64,000 nucleotides of DNA from Luteibaculum oceani (lineage in GTDB: Bacteria; Bacteroidota; Bacteroidia; Flavobacteriales_D; Luteibaculaceae): assembly GCF_007995015.1 (NCBI RefSeq), contig NZ_VORB01000009.1, forward strand, positions 62,001 to 126,000. Reading direction: 5' to 3'. The notes under the pieces are model-generated. The model had not been told where the DNA came from and searched no databases. It saw only the letters and a program-made list of their open reading frames with translations. Position 1 is the first letter of the stretch; the number at the start of each line of letters is the position of its first letter. This document shows positions 34,175 through 43,255 of the stretch, piece after piece. The translations under genes and the position numbers were made by a program.

Positions 34175-35458
34175 ATGAGACCACTTGTCTTAATTGCTAG
34201 AATTCTTGTTGGATCCCTGTTTATTGTGTCGGGATTAATTAAAGCGAACGATACCCTTGGGTTTTCCTACAAACTGGTAGAGTATTTCGAGCCAGGGGTG
34301 TTAAACCTAGAGTTTTTAATTCCTCTTGCACTGCCATTAGCCTTCCTAATTTGTTTAGTAGAAATAGTTCTAGGTGCATTAGTGCTGTTTGGATATAGGA
34401 TGAAATTAAGTGCCTGGCTTTTGTTGGGTATGATTGTGTTTTTCACCTTCCTAACCTTTTACTCAGCCTACTTTAACAAGGTAACTGATTGCGGTTGCTT
34501 TGGAGATGCCATTAAGTTAACACCGTGGGAGTCTTTCTACAAGGATGTAGTTCTATTGGTTTTCATTCTCATAATTTTCATCGCAAGAAATAAAGTAGAG
34601 GAAAATTCAGTTGTTCAGGATAAAATTATCCTCCCAATTTCACTAGTGCTTATCGTTCTGTTTAGTCTGGGAATGTTAGGATGGAGCTTCCCGTGGATAT
34701 TTACCATTATTCTGTTTGCGGGGTATGTAGCGGCTAAATACGGACTTAAACTGCAGTCGGACATTCCAGCAATTGCATGGGTGAAAATTGTTACCATAGC
34801 CTTTGCTGCCCATACACTTTATTATTTGCCAATAAAGGATTTTAGACCCTATGCGGTGGGTAAAAGTATTCCTGAGGGAATGAAAAGTGCAGAAGAGCTT
34901 GGCCTAGAAGCCCCGGAATATGCTACCGATTACAAACTGAAGAAAAAGGGTGGAAGCGAAGAGCAAACGGTAAGGTCTGATGTGTACATGCAAAACAAAA
35001 TGTGGGAATCATGGGATTTTGTAGAAGCTGTTGGGCAACCGTATAAGGTTAAGGATGGTTACGAGCCACCTATTCACGATTTTGGAATTATGAGTGTGGA
35101 TGGGGAGGACGTTACTCAAAAGTTACTCTCGGAATCAAATCCTAGCTTTTTCGTGATATTTTACGATATCAATAAAGCCGATGAAAGCGCATCGGAAGAC
35201 CTAAACGCATTGGTGGCAGAAGCAAAGACTAAGGGGGTTAAGGTATATGCACTATCAGCTTCTCCAATCGATGAAATTTCGGAGTATAAGTTTCGTAACA
35301 AAAGCTATTTGGAGTTTTACCAAGCCGATGCCATTGTTTTAAAAACCATTATTCGTTCTAATCCTGGGCTTATGCTCATGAAAAATGGCGTGATACAGGG
35401 TAAATGGCCTGCTACGGATTTACCGACCTTGACAGAAGCCCTTGCGGAATTAAAATAA
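34175..35458 (+). CDS. BT_3928-family DoxX-like membrane protein with thioredoxin-like tail
   Basis: 427 residues. The N-terminal third has four or more transmembrane segments of DoxX/MauE type (LVLIARILVGSLFIVSGLIK, and the KVTDCGCFGDAIKLTPWESF loop containing the conserved Cys-Gly-Cys). A further set of helices spans about 140-225. The C-terminal half (about 300-427) is soluble and thioredoxin-fold-like (NPSFFVIFYDINKADESASE, GLMLMKNGVIQGKWPATDL) without a CxxC pair. Likely membrane redox or thiol chemistry. Two bases after the DUF1599 gene. Confidence 0.82.
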   Translation: MRPLVLIARILVGSLFIVSGLIKANDTLGFSYKLVEYFEPGVLNLEFLIPLALPLAFLICLVEIVLGALVLFGYRMKLSAWLLLGMIVFFTFLTFYSAYFNKVTDCGCFGDAIKLTPWESFYKDVVLLVFILIIFIARNKVEENSVVQDKIILPISLVLIVLFSLGMLGWSFPWIFTIILFAGYVAAKYGLKLQSDIPAIAWVKIVTIAFAAHTLYYLPIKDFRPYAVGKSIPEGMKSAEELGLEAPEYATDYKLKKKGGSEEQTVRSDVYMQNKMWESWDFVEAVGQPYKVKDGYEPPIHDFGIMSVDGEDVTQKLLSESNPSFFVIFYDINKADESASEDLNALVAEAKTKGVKVYALSASPIDEISEYKFRNKSYLEFYQADAIVLKTIIRSNPGLMLMKNGVIQGKWPATDLPTLTEALAELK

Positions 35459-35465
35459 TGCGCTC

Positions 35466-36620
35466 TTGCTGGGATTTGTCCTAAAAAAGTTTCTTTATGG
35501 CAGCTCGCTCCTTTTTGGGGTGTTAAGCTTGGTATTTTTGCTTTTCGCAGTTAATCCAGTAGATCCTGCGCGCATGTTGGGTGGGCAATTTACCGATGAG
35601 GCTACCTTGACTAGTATTCGCGCTAAATATGGCTTGGATAAATCCCTTAGCGAACAGTATTTAAACTACCTAGAGCGCTTATCACCCATAGGATTTTCCG
35701 AAGGGTTGGAAATAAAGGCTCCAGATTTAGGATTGAGTTATAGAAGCGGGCGCCCGGTATGGGATATTTTAGCCGAAACGATTCCAAATTCTTTTATTCT
35801 CGCCCTTTTTTCAATTGGATTGGCCATGATTTTGGGTGTGCTTTTGGGGGCATTTGCCGCCTTTAAAAAAGGAGAGGGGTGGGATAAGTTTATCATTGCC
35901 ATATCGGCCTTGGGAATGGCCGGACCTTCATTTTTTGTGGGAATGCTAATATCCTGGTTATTCGGTTTTAAATGGTCAGAATCTTTTAGCTTACCTATTG
36001 TTCCCATTCTGCTTTTGGTGCTATATGTTTTTATATATCCCAAATTAAAAAGAGCACCCAGGGGAAAGTGGGTAAATGTTGTTTTCCTTGGCATACTAGC
36101 AGCCTCGTTTTGGCTTCCGGGCATTGAAATGGGCGGGACTGGTTTAGATATGACCGGGTCCTTGTACGAAATAGATCCATTTAAAGGCAGGGTGTTAAAT
36201 CTAAAGAGTTTGATTTTGCCAACCTTGACCTTGGGAATTAGACCTTTGTCGGTAATTGTCCAACTCACAAGGAATTCGCTCCTCGATGTGCTGAGTAGCG
36301 ATTATATTCGCACCGCAAAAGCGAAGGGGCTTTCGGATACCAAGATTTTTATTCATCATGCATTAGCTCCAGCTTTAAATCCTGTTATTACGGCCGCCTC
36401 GGGGTGGTTTGCAGGCATGCTGGCTGGTGCAGTTTTTGTAGAGTTTATATTTGGTTGGAGAGGTTTGGGGCTGGAGTTATTCGAAGCGCTCCAAAACGAA
36501 GACCAACCGGTAGTAATGGGTGCAGTATTATTTTTTGCAGCCGTTTTTGTAATTATTAATATTCTGGTAGACATCAGTTATGCCTACCTAGATCCAAGAA
36601 TTAGATTAAATAAATCATGA
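35466..36620 (+). CDS. ABC transporter permease, DppB/OppB type
   Basis: 384 residues with six or more membrane helices and the inner-membrane-component EAA-like loop (DYIRTAKAKGLSDTKIFIHH, followed by ALAPALNPVITAASGWFAGM). N-terminus MLGFVLKKFLYGSSLLFGVL and VNPVDPARMLGG match oligopeptide permease B. It has an extended cytoplasmic or periplasmic middle (about 170-260) with an extra pair of helices. The start is TTG at 35466; the only nearby ATG (35458) meets a stop at once. No DppC, ATPase or binding protein lies near. The end overlaps tpiA (ATGA). Confidence 0.85.
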   Translation: MLGFVLKKFLYGSSLLFGVLSLVFLLFAVNPVDPARMLGGQFTDEATLTSIRAKYGLDKSLSEQYLNYLERLSPIGFSEGLEIKAPDLGLSYRSGRPVWDILAETIPNSFILALFSIGLAMILGVLLGAFAAFKKGEGWDKFIIAISALGMAGPSFFVGMLISWLFGFKWSESFSLPIVPILLLVLYVFIYPKLKRAPRGKWVNVVFLGILAASFWLPGIEMGGTGLDMTGSLYEIDPFKGRVLNLKSLILPTLTLGIRPLSVIVQLTRNSLLDVLSSDYIRTAKAKGLSDTKIFIHHALAPALNPVITAASGWFAGMLAGAVFVEFIFGWRGLGLELFEALQNEDQPVVMGAVLFFAAVFVIINILVDISYAYLDPRIRLNKS

Positions 36621-37363
36621 GAAAGATTGTAGCAGGGAATTGGAAAATGAACATGAACTATCACGAGGCAGCCAAGCTTCTTGATGAGATTATTATTTCT
36701 AGATCTTCAAAACCCGATGATGTCCAGTTGATTATTGCTCCACCAGCAATTTACCTGTCAGAATTTTCTAGTGCCTTGCGCGATTTAGAGAACATCTCCC
36801 TTGCTGCACAAAATGTATATCACAGTGATAACGGTGCATACACCGGTGAGATTTCTACCAGTATGCTTTCCTCCCTCGGAATTAATTACTGCATCGTAGG
36901 TCACTCTGAGAGACGAACGCTTTTTAAGGAGACCGATACCGATGTAAACCTAAAGGTTAAGAGTCTCCTCAAAGACGGTATTCAGCCGATTATTTGCATA
37001 GGTGAATTATTACACGAACGAGAGAATGAAACGCATTTTCAGGTAATAGAAAAACAAATTCTCGCTGCTCTTGAGGGCCTCTCAGAAGCGGAAAGTGCTA
37101 AGGTGCTCTGGGCCTATGAGCCAGTTTGGGCAATTGGTACTGGAAAAACTGCCAGTGCAGAGCAGGCTCAAGAAATGCATGCTTTTATTAGAAAGATTCT
37201 TTCAGAGAATGGCTTTAATACACAAACACCAATTCTATATGGTGGATCCTGCAAACCCGGAAATGCCAAAGAAATTTTTGGTGGTAAGGATGTAAACGGT
37301 GGATTAATTGGGGGAGCATCCCTAAAAGCAAACGATTTTCTTCAAATAGCAAATTCCTTTTAA
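36617..37363 (+). CDS. tpiA: Triosephosphate isomerase
   Basis: Interconverts dihydroxyacetone phosphate and glyceraldehyde 3-phosphate. 248 residues: GNWKMNMNYHEAAKL, catalytic His in IVGHSERRTLF (about 93-103), catalytic Glu in AYEPVWAIGTGKTA (about 163-176), and phosphate loop YGGSCKPGNAKE / GGLIGGASL. Translationally coupled to the permease upstream; prmA follows directly after its stop. Confidence 0.97.
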   Translation: MRKIVAGNWKMNMNYHEAAKLLDEIIISRSSKPDDVQLIIAPPAIYLSEFSSALRDLENISLAAQNVYHSDNGAYTGEISTSMLSSLGINYCIVGHSERRTLFKETDTDVNLKVKSLLKDGIQPIICIGELLHERENETHFQVIEKQILAALEGLSEAESAKVLWAYEPVWAIGTGKTASAEQAQEMHAFIRKILSENGFNTQTPILYGGSCKPGNAKEIFGGKDVNGGLIGGASLKANDFLQIANSF

Positions 37364-38194
37364 ATGGAATATACCAGCTGGAACATTAGCATTTCTCCGC
37401 TAGAGCAAAAGGAGCTTCTTTATCCGATTTTGGCGGAATTAGGATTCGATTCTTTTGAAGAAACCTCTGAAGGTCTTAAGGCTTTTATTCCCACCGATGA
37501 TTACAAAAATGATTTGGTGGAAGAGGTTAAATCCCACGCTTGGCTTGCTAGTTCGAAAGTTGAAATAACAGTAGAACAACACGAGCATCAAAACTGGAAC
37601 GAAGTTTGGGAGTCTAACTTCCAGCCCATACAAATTGAGGATAGGCTATTGATACGCGCTCCTTTTCACCCAGAGAACACAAGGGTGAAGATGGATTTAC
37701 TTATCGCCCCTCAAATGTCTTTTGGAACGGGTCACCACGAAACTACCTATCTAATGTGTAACATGTTGCTCGATTACCCAGTGACGGATAAATCGGTGTT
37801 AGACATGGGGTCTGGTACAGGAATTTTAGCCATCCTGTGCGAAAAGCTAGGTGCCAAAAAAACGCTTGGTATAGAAATTGAAGAAATGGCGGTACAAAAT
37901 GCAATGGATAATGCTGCGTTAAATAACTGTAGTAAAACTGCTTTTTTACACGGCGATGCCAATGGGATACCGCAAGAGAAATACGAATTAATACTCGCGA
38001 ATATAAACCGTAACATTTTGCTTCAGGATATGGATAAATATGCTGCAGCCCTTAAGCAGGGAGGAGATCTGTTTCTCTCTGGTTTCTACAATTCGGATGT
38101 GGAAATATTGGTGACCAAAGCAAATGAACTCGGTTTAACGCGCATTAATAAAACCCTTAAGAATGACTGGTGCCTTTTACAGTTACAGAAGTAA
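37364..38194 (+). CDS. prmA: Ribosomal protein L11 methyltransferase
   Basis: SAM-dependent trimethylation of L11. 276 residues. Substrate-recognition N-terminal domain, then the Rossmann methyltransferase: MSFGTGHHETTYLM (about 125-138), SVLDMGSGTGILAILCEKLG (motif I), GIEIEEMAVQNAMDNA and LILANINRNILLQ (motif IV with NxxxN). ATG follows the tpiA stop with no gap. The C-terminus overlaps the next gene by 32 bases. Confidence 0.95.
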   Translation: MEYTSWNISISPLEQKELLYPILAELGFDSFEETSEGLKAFIPTDDYKNDLVEEVKSHAWLASSKVEITVEQHEHQNWNEVWESNFQPIQIEDRLLIRAPFHPENTRVKMDLLIAPQMSFGTGHHETTYLMCNMLLDYPVTDKSVLDMGSGTGILAILCEKLGAKKTLGIEIEEMAVQNAMDNAALNNCSKTAFLHGDANGIPQEKYELILANINRNILLQDMDKYAAALKQGGDLFLSGFYNSDVEILVTKANELGLTRINKTLKNDWCLLQLQK

Positions 38195-41100
38195 CATTAT
38201 TGCCTTATTACTTTTTACCTTTTTAGGTATACAAGGAATTGAGGCGCAATATTTAAGAGAAGTTCCGCGCTCCAAAAAGGAGTATTGGGCAGCCGTGGAA
38301 TCGGCAATAAAAGATGCAAACCCAGATTATTATAAAGAGGTAATAGAGGAGGAGTTTTTACCTTTTTGGGAGGCTCCTGGTTTAAGCGCGAGTGTCGAGG
38401 AGTTCATATACGATGCTTCGGAAAAAATGGTGAAAAAGCGTTTTCCAATCACCCCACATTTTACGCATCTTTTAATATCAACTATGCGCCTAAAGAATGG
38501 TGCTGGAGGTGGAGGTAATTTCGAAGCCTTTACCAATTCCGTTCTAGAATTGGCTGATGGAAGATCTAAAAACAAATTATCCGACTACCTAGAAACCACC
38601 TTTTTATTAACCGAACAAAGGGTAATCTACCAATCTAACGCAGTAAAATGGTCGGTAGGAAATGCAGATTATGAATTATTTGCCGATACCTTGCACGGTA
38701 TTAAGTTTAGCAACAATCGACTGGTTTGTACGCAAAAGGCCGACTCTATGCAGTTGGAAGAAGTGGAGGGGATTTTGTCACCAACACAGGGTGTGTTCTA
38801 CGGAGAAAAGGCCAAAGTTACTTGGGAACGCGTAGGGTTAGATCCTAGCACCAACTACGCCGACCTTAAAGGTTTTGAAATTAAATTGAGGTCTTCTTTT
38901 TACGATGCCGACAATGCTACCCTGGTAAGCGAGTATTTTCCCCAGAGCTTAACCGGAAAATTTACTGATAAGGTGGTGGCCATCAAAGATCCTTCTGATG
39001 CCAAATATCCAGCTTTTGTGAGTAACGAGAAATCGGTGGAAATAAAGGACATCCTCCCAGATGTTGACTACCGTGGAGGATTTGCACTGAAAGGAGCCAA
39101 TTTTAGCGGCTTGGGAGACCCATTAAATCGCTGTCAACTTAGATTTAAGCAAAACGGAAAGGTATTTGTTGAAGCTAATTCCATTGGGTTTTACATTTCT
39201 CCAGATCGTCTTAGTAGCTCATTAGCAGAAGTAAAAGTGATTTTGGGTAGCGATTCCATTTATCATTCTGGAGCTATTTTTAAGTACGATAGAGAGAAAG
39301 AATTGCTGGAGATTTTAAGGGGAGATGAAGGTATTTCCTACTCTCCATTTTTCTCCTCCTATCACCAACTTGATATCTATGTAGATCGTATTGCATGGAA
39401 TAGAGGTAACGACTATGTGGAGTTTGGTCAGTTGAAATCTTCTGCAGCTACCCGAGCTACTTTCGAATCTTCTAACTTTTTCGATCCCAAGCGTTTTCAG
39501 GCTTTGCAAATGCCTGGTCAGCCATCGCCATTAATACAGTTGCGGGGGTATAGCAATAAAATGCATAAGCTAACTTTTAGGCTCGATGATTTTGCGGCCT
39601 ATGTTCGATACCCAATTGTGGATGCTAAGGTGCTGATAATTAGCCTGGCAAATAAGGGTTTCCTGTATTACGATATCGATACAGAAATGATTACGCTGAA
39701 GGATAAAATGTTCGACTTTATCCTAGCCAATGGGGGAAAGGTAGATTACGATGTGCTTTTGATGGATTCCTATACTGGATCTACCGATATTCCAAATGGG
39801 AAGTTAGATTTAAACAACTACAACTTAGATCTTTTTGGGGTTAAAAAGGTGGCTTTATCCGATACGCAGTCCGTATCCATCTACCTAGATAAGAGGTCGG
39901 AGTACCTGCGTGTTAAGAAGAATAGAGACCTTGAATTTGACGGGGTTTTAAAAGCGGGGAACTTCGATTTATATGGAGATTCCTTCCAATTTAATTACGA
40001 AAAATTTCAGGTGGAAATTCCCAAAGCCGATTCTGCCCTCATGTATCTTCAAACATACAGTCAGGATGGTAGAATGCGCTTTACGCCTATCCGTACACCT
40101 ATCTACAACATTACAGGTACTTTATTCATAGATAACCCGCTAAACAAGTCTGGGTTAAATGCAGATAAGGCGCAGTATCCTGTTTTAGAGACTACCGAAG
40201 ATGCATTTACCTATTACGAAAAACCGTCGGTACAGGGTGGTGCATATAAAAAAGATGAATTCTACTTTAAGATAAATCCAATCACCCTAGATTCACTGGA
40301 TAACTTCTCTAAATCGGCCTTTAGAATGCCGGGAACCCTGGTTTCGGCTGGAATATTCCCAGATATAAACGACTCCCTTATTGTAATGGAGGATTATTCT
40401 TTAGGATTTAAGTACAAAGCTCCTGAGGGTGGGCTGCCCATGTATGGAAACGTGGCAAAGTTCGATAACAACATTACGCTTAGCGACGAAGGATTGCAAG
40501 GGGATGGAATGGTTGAATACGTAACCTCCAAGTCTTATAGTAAACGCTTTAATTTCCTTCCAGATTCAACCTATGCCTTGGCTCAAAAAATAGAGAACGT
40601 TAAGCAAAAAGCATCGCCAGATGTTCCAGATTTTAATGGACAAGATTTCGGTTTTACCCTTTTCGCTGGAGATAAAGAGAGCAAGTTAGTGGCTAAGACG
40701 ATAAAAACGCCATTGAACATGTTCGCCAATCAGGCGCAGCAAGTAGGAGACTTAACCTTGAGACCAGCTGGATTAGAGGGTTCGGGGTCGCTGTCTATGT
40801 TTAAAGGAAAGGTGATCTCTGATCGTTTTACCTATAACAACGCAAATGCCTTTGCGGATACCGCAGATTTTGAGTTGAAATCTATAGATGAGAAGGTGTT
40901 GGCTATAGAAACACAAAATGTGCAGGCCCATATAGACTTTACCTATAAAGTGGGGAATTTCACGGCCAATGATATCAATGAATCAAAGGTTACTTTCCCA
41001 AAGAACCAGTATGTGGCCTTTATGGATAATTACAAGTGGTTAATAGAGGATGAAAAAATTGAAATGTCATCAACCCGACAAAGCGCGGCAGAAGACTCAA

Positions 41101-42635
41101 CTTCGTTGGCATCTAAGTTGGTATCCATACATCCAGATAAAGACAGCTTACAATTTGTAGCACCATTGGCGGTTTATGATATAAAGGAAAATGTAATCCG
41201 TGCAGAAAAGGTAGAAAAGATTACCGTGGCGGATGCCTTTATAGAGCCAGATGGCGGTAAGGTAAATATCCTGGCAAATGCCGAAATGGAAACCTTGCAA
41301 AATGCAACCATTACGGCAGATTATATCAATCAATTCCACACCATTTTCGAAGCTTCGGTTGATGTAGTTTCAAGGAAGAAATATCTAGGTAGAGGAAAAT
41401 ACGATTACGAAGATGAGTTTGGTAAAAAACAAGTAATCGAATTTGAGGATATCAGCATAGATACAGGTGGACATACCTTTGCTGTGGGGACTATACCCGA
41501 AGAGCAAGATTTTAAGCTAAACAGCTATTTCGACTACAAGGGGAATGTAATGCTCATGGCACTGCAAAAAGGATTGAACTTTAGTGGTTCTACCAGGCTG
41601 CAAACCAATTGTGATCGTATTACCAGAAACTGGCTAGTTTTTAAAGGACAGGTAGATCCTAAGAACGCATTGATCCCGATAACGGGTGAAATGAAAAATG
41701 ATGCTGGTGAAAAACTGGCAGCAGGGATTGTTTTAAATAACGATCAAAACCAGATTTACCCCACCTTTATTTCCAGAAAAATAAATCCTACTGATGCCGA
41801 AATAACCAAAGGCGCGGGTTACTTATGGTACGATGACGCCTCTAGTTCTTATATGATAGGATCTAAATCGAGAAACGAAGGAGGTAAAGAGGGGAATGTA
41901 ATTGCCTTAAATACGAAGACTTGTAACATTTCTTCGCAAGGAGAATTCGATTTTGGAATACCATTGGGGCAAGTTAAGCTAGCTGGATTGGGTGAAACCA
42001 AATACACCTATTCTAGTGGGAAAACAGAACTAAAAGGCTTGGTAACGGTTGACTTTTTCTTCGATAAGAAAATGTTGGGCATTATCAACAACCAAATTAA
42101 GGAGTTTCCATTTTTACAGCCTATGAACATTGCTACCAGCAATTATGTTGAAGCAGCTAAGGCATGGGTAGGAGGAAAGGATGCAGAGCAACTTGAGAAA
42201 TCCTTAAATGAAAAGGGTATGCTGGATAAAATTCCAGAAAGCATGCAGAAGAGTTATGTTTTGGCCGACTTAAATTTTGTTTGGGATACGGCACAAGTTT
42301 CTTGGGTAACCAATTCTCCAATTGGTATAGCGAGTATAGATGATGTTCCTGTTTTTGCAAAGATGCGTGGGAAGATGCAAGTAATGAAGAGCAAAAGAGG
42401 GAATGAGCTCAATCTTTATTATGAGTTAGATCCGCAGCAGTGGTACTACTACAGGTACAAATTCGATGAAAAGCCACGCATGCAAACCTATTCTCCGAAC
42501 GAGGAGTATATGGGGCGTTTGAATGAGTTAAAGGATAAAGACAAGGAGCTGAGTGTTAAAAAGGGTGAGCCAGAGTATTTATTTGAGATGGCAACCAGAA
42601 CCAGTAAATCGGCGTTTTTAGAAAGATTTGAATAG
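38163..42635 (+). CDS. Very large secreted protein of unknown function (1490 residues)
   Basis: Signal peptide SNIIALLLFTFLGIQGIEAQ, then about 1460 residues with no domain recognised. The N-terminal ~150 residues are helical (SKKEYWAAVESAIKDANPDY). The remainder is beta-rich, with many strands in an alternating pattern and repeated phrases about planes of charge (for example FADTLHGIKFSNNRLVCTQK, FNYEKFQVEIPKADSALMYL, FKGQVDPKNALIPITG), compatible with a long beta-helix or OstA/LptD-like jelly-roll array. No sorting domain at the C-terminus (ends KSAFLERFE). The only start is ATG 38163, 32 bases inside prmA. It is followed by clpS. A Bacteroidota-specific envelope protein is the best reading; the role is open. 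Confidence 0.8.
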   Translation: MTGAFYSYRSNIIALLLFTFLGIQGIEAQYLREVPRSKKEYWAAVESAIKDANPDYYKEVIEEEFLPFWEAPGLSASVEEFIYDASEKMVKKRFPITPHFTHLLISTMRLKNGAGGGGNFEAFTNSVLELADGRSKNKLSDYLETTFLLTEQRVIYQSNAVKWSVGNADYELFADTLHGIKFSNNRLVCTQKADSMQLEEVEGILSPTQGVFYGEKAKVTWERVGLDPSTNYADLKGFEIKLRSSFYDADNATLVSEYFPQSLTGKFTDKVVAIKDPSDAKYPAFVSNEKSVEIKDILPDVDYRGGFALKGANFSGLGDPLNRCQLRFKQNGKVFVEANSIGFYISPDRLSSSLAEVKVILGSDSIYHSGAIFKYDREKELLEILRGDEGISYSPFFSSYHQLDIYVDRIAWNRGNDYVEFGQLKSSAATRATFESSNFFDPKRFQALQMPGQPSPLIQLRGYSNKMHKLTFRLDDFAAYVRYPIVDAKVLIISLANKGFLYYDIDTEMITLKDKMFDFILANGGKVDYDVLLMDSYTGSTDIPNGKLDLNNYNLDLFGVKKVALSDTQSVSIYLDKRSEYLRVKKNRDLEFDGVLKAGNFDLYGDSFQFNYEKFQVEIPKADSALMYLQTYSQDGRMRFTPIRTPIYNITGTLFIDNPLNKSGLNADKAQYPVLETTEDAFTYYEKPSVQGGAYKKDEFYFKINPITLDSLDNFSKSAFRMPGTLVSAGIFPDINDSLIVMEDYSLGFKYKAPEGGLPMYGNVAKFDNNITLSDEGLQGDGMVEYVTSKSYSKRFNFLPDSTYALAQKIENVKQKASPDVPDFNGQDFGFTLFAGDKESKLVAKTIKTPLNMFANQAQQVGDLTLRPAGLEGSGSLSMFKGKVISDRFTYNNANAFADTADFELKSIDEKVLAIETQNVQAHIDFTYKVGNFTANDINESKVTFPKNQYVAFMDNYKWLIEDEKIEMSSTRQSAAEDSTSLASKLVSIHPDKDSLQFVAPLAVYDIKENVIRAEKVEKITVADAFIEPDGGKVNILANAEMETLQNATITADYINQFHTIFEASVDVVSRKKYLGRGKYDYEDEFGKKQVIEFEDISIDTGGHTFAVGTIPEEQDFKLNSYFDYKGNVMLMALQKGLNFSGSTRLQTNCDRITRNWLVFKGQVDPKNALIPITGEMKNDAGEKLAAGIVLNNDQNQIYPTFISRKINPTDAEITKGAGYLWYDDASSSYMIGSKSRNEGGKEGNVIALNTKTCNISSQGEFDFGIPLGQVKLAGLGETKYTYSSGKTELKGLVTVDFFFDKKMLGIINNQIKEFPFLQPMNIATSNYVEAAKAWVGGKDAEQLEKSLNEKGMLDKIPESMQKSYVLADLNFVWDTAQVSWVTNSPIGIASIDDVPVFAKMRGKMQVMKSKRGNELNLYYELDPQQWYYYRYKFDEKPRMQTYSPNEEYMGRLNELKDKDKELSVKKGEPEYLFEMATRTSKSAFLERFE

Positions 42636-42657
42636 AAAAAGTAATAATCAATCGGCA

Positions 42658-42936
42658 ATGGCGGGAGTAAAGGAGCAAGAATACAGCGAAGTAGATGTGT
42701 TGCTCGAAGAACAAAAAGAGCACCAATTGATCTTATTTAATGATGATGTCAACACTTTTGATCATGTAATAGACTGTTTGGTGGATGTGTGTAAGCATGA
42801 TCCCATACAGGCTGAACAATGTGCGTATATAGTGCATTACCGAGGTAAATGTGTGGTGAAAGAAGGAGAATTGGAGGAGATGGTACAGATGTGTACCAGC
42901 CTATTAAATCGCGATTTGAGCGCCGAAGTAAATTAA
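42658..42936 (+). CDS. clpS: ClpS, ATP-dependent Clp protease adaptor
   Basis: 92 residues. Delivers N-degron substrates to ClpAP/ClpCP. The core is HQLILFNDDVNTFDHVIDCL (NDD and F of the substrate pocket), CKHDPIQAEQCAYIVHYRGK (His of the pocket) and CVVKEGELEEM. ATG 42658 is preferred; TTG 42628 would add ten residues inside the preceding gene. It follows the 1490-residue gene by 22 bases. Confidence 0.93.
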   Translation: MAGVKEQEYSEVDVLLEEQKEHQLILFNDDVNTFDHVIDCLVDVCKHDPIQAEQCAYIVHYRGKCVVKEGELEEMVQMCTSLLNRDLSAEVN

Positions 42937-42968
42937 GAGCAAAGTGTAGGAGGATTAAAGAAAAAGTC

Positions 42969-42976
42969 TATCTTTG
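42969..42976 (+). promoter_or_regulatory. -7 element of tRNA-Arg
   Basis: TATCTTTG fits TAnnTTTG, 11 bases before the mature tRNA 5' end. No clear -33 TTTG was found. Confidence 0.6.
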
Positions 42977-42987
42977 CACCCCGAAAA

Positions 42988-43061
42988 GGCTCTGTAGCAT
43001 AACTGGATAGTGCACCTGACTACGGATCAGGAGGTTCGGGGTTCGAATCCCTGCAGAGTCA
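42988..43061 (+). tRNA. tRNA-Arg (anticodon ACG)
   Basis: 74 bases folding into a cloverleaf. Acceptor GGCTCTG/CAGAGTC (one G-T pair), anticodon arm CCTGA-CTACGGA-TCAGG with anticodon ACG, T arm with GGTTCGAATCC, discriminator A at 43061. CCA is not encoded (CGA follows). ACG is normally deaminated to ICG to read CGU, CGC and CGA. Confidence 0.97.
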
Positions 43062-43186
43062 CGATAAAAGCCACAACGAAAGTTGTGGCTTTTTGTTTTT
43101 CAGAATTTACCATCAAAAGCTTGCTTTTGTAAGGGAAATTCTGAAAAACAAAAACAGCAGCAAAATCCCTTTTGCGGCTTTTATCG
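43062..43186. repeat. Nested palindromes after tRNA-Arg (cloverleaf-like)
   Basis: Outer arms CGATAAAAGCC (43062-43072) and GGCTTTTATCG (43176-43186) are perfect complements. Inside are (a) a hairpin around CCACAAC-GAAA-GTTGTGG; (b) a long hairpin with arms 43090-43111 and 43133-43154 (21 of 22 paired) and inner stem CAAAAGC-TT-GCTTTTG; (c) GCAAAA-TCCC-TTTTGC (43160-43175). The element begins exactly where the tRNA ends. Confidence 0.85.
43067..43094 (+). terminator. Intrinsic terminator of tRNA-Arg
   Basis: AAAAGCCACAAC-GAAA-GTTGTGGCTTTT, a 12-base perfect stem with a tetraloop, followed by TTTTG run. Overlaps the palindromic element above and competes with its outer stem. Confidence 0.9.
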
Positions 43187-43229
43187 AGTACGCCTCCCAT
43201 TAAGGATGATTTGCTATGCAAATCAATCC
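43117..43229. repeat. 113-base direct repeat, copy 1
   Basis: Begins AAGCTTGCTTTTGTAAGG and ends GCAAATCAATCC. It contains the right half of the long hairpin after tRNA-Arg, the GCAAAA-TCCC-TTTTGC hairpin and GATTTGC-TAT-GCAAATC. It differs from copy 2 by one substitution. Confidence 0.93.
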
Positions 43230-43255
43230 CCATTTTCCTCTGGAGCCGAAGGTTT

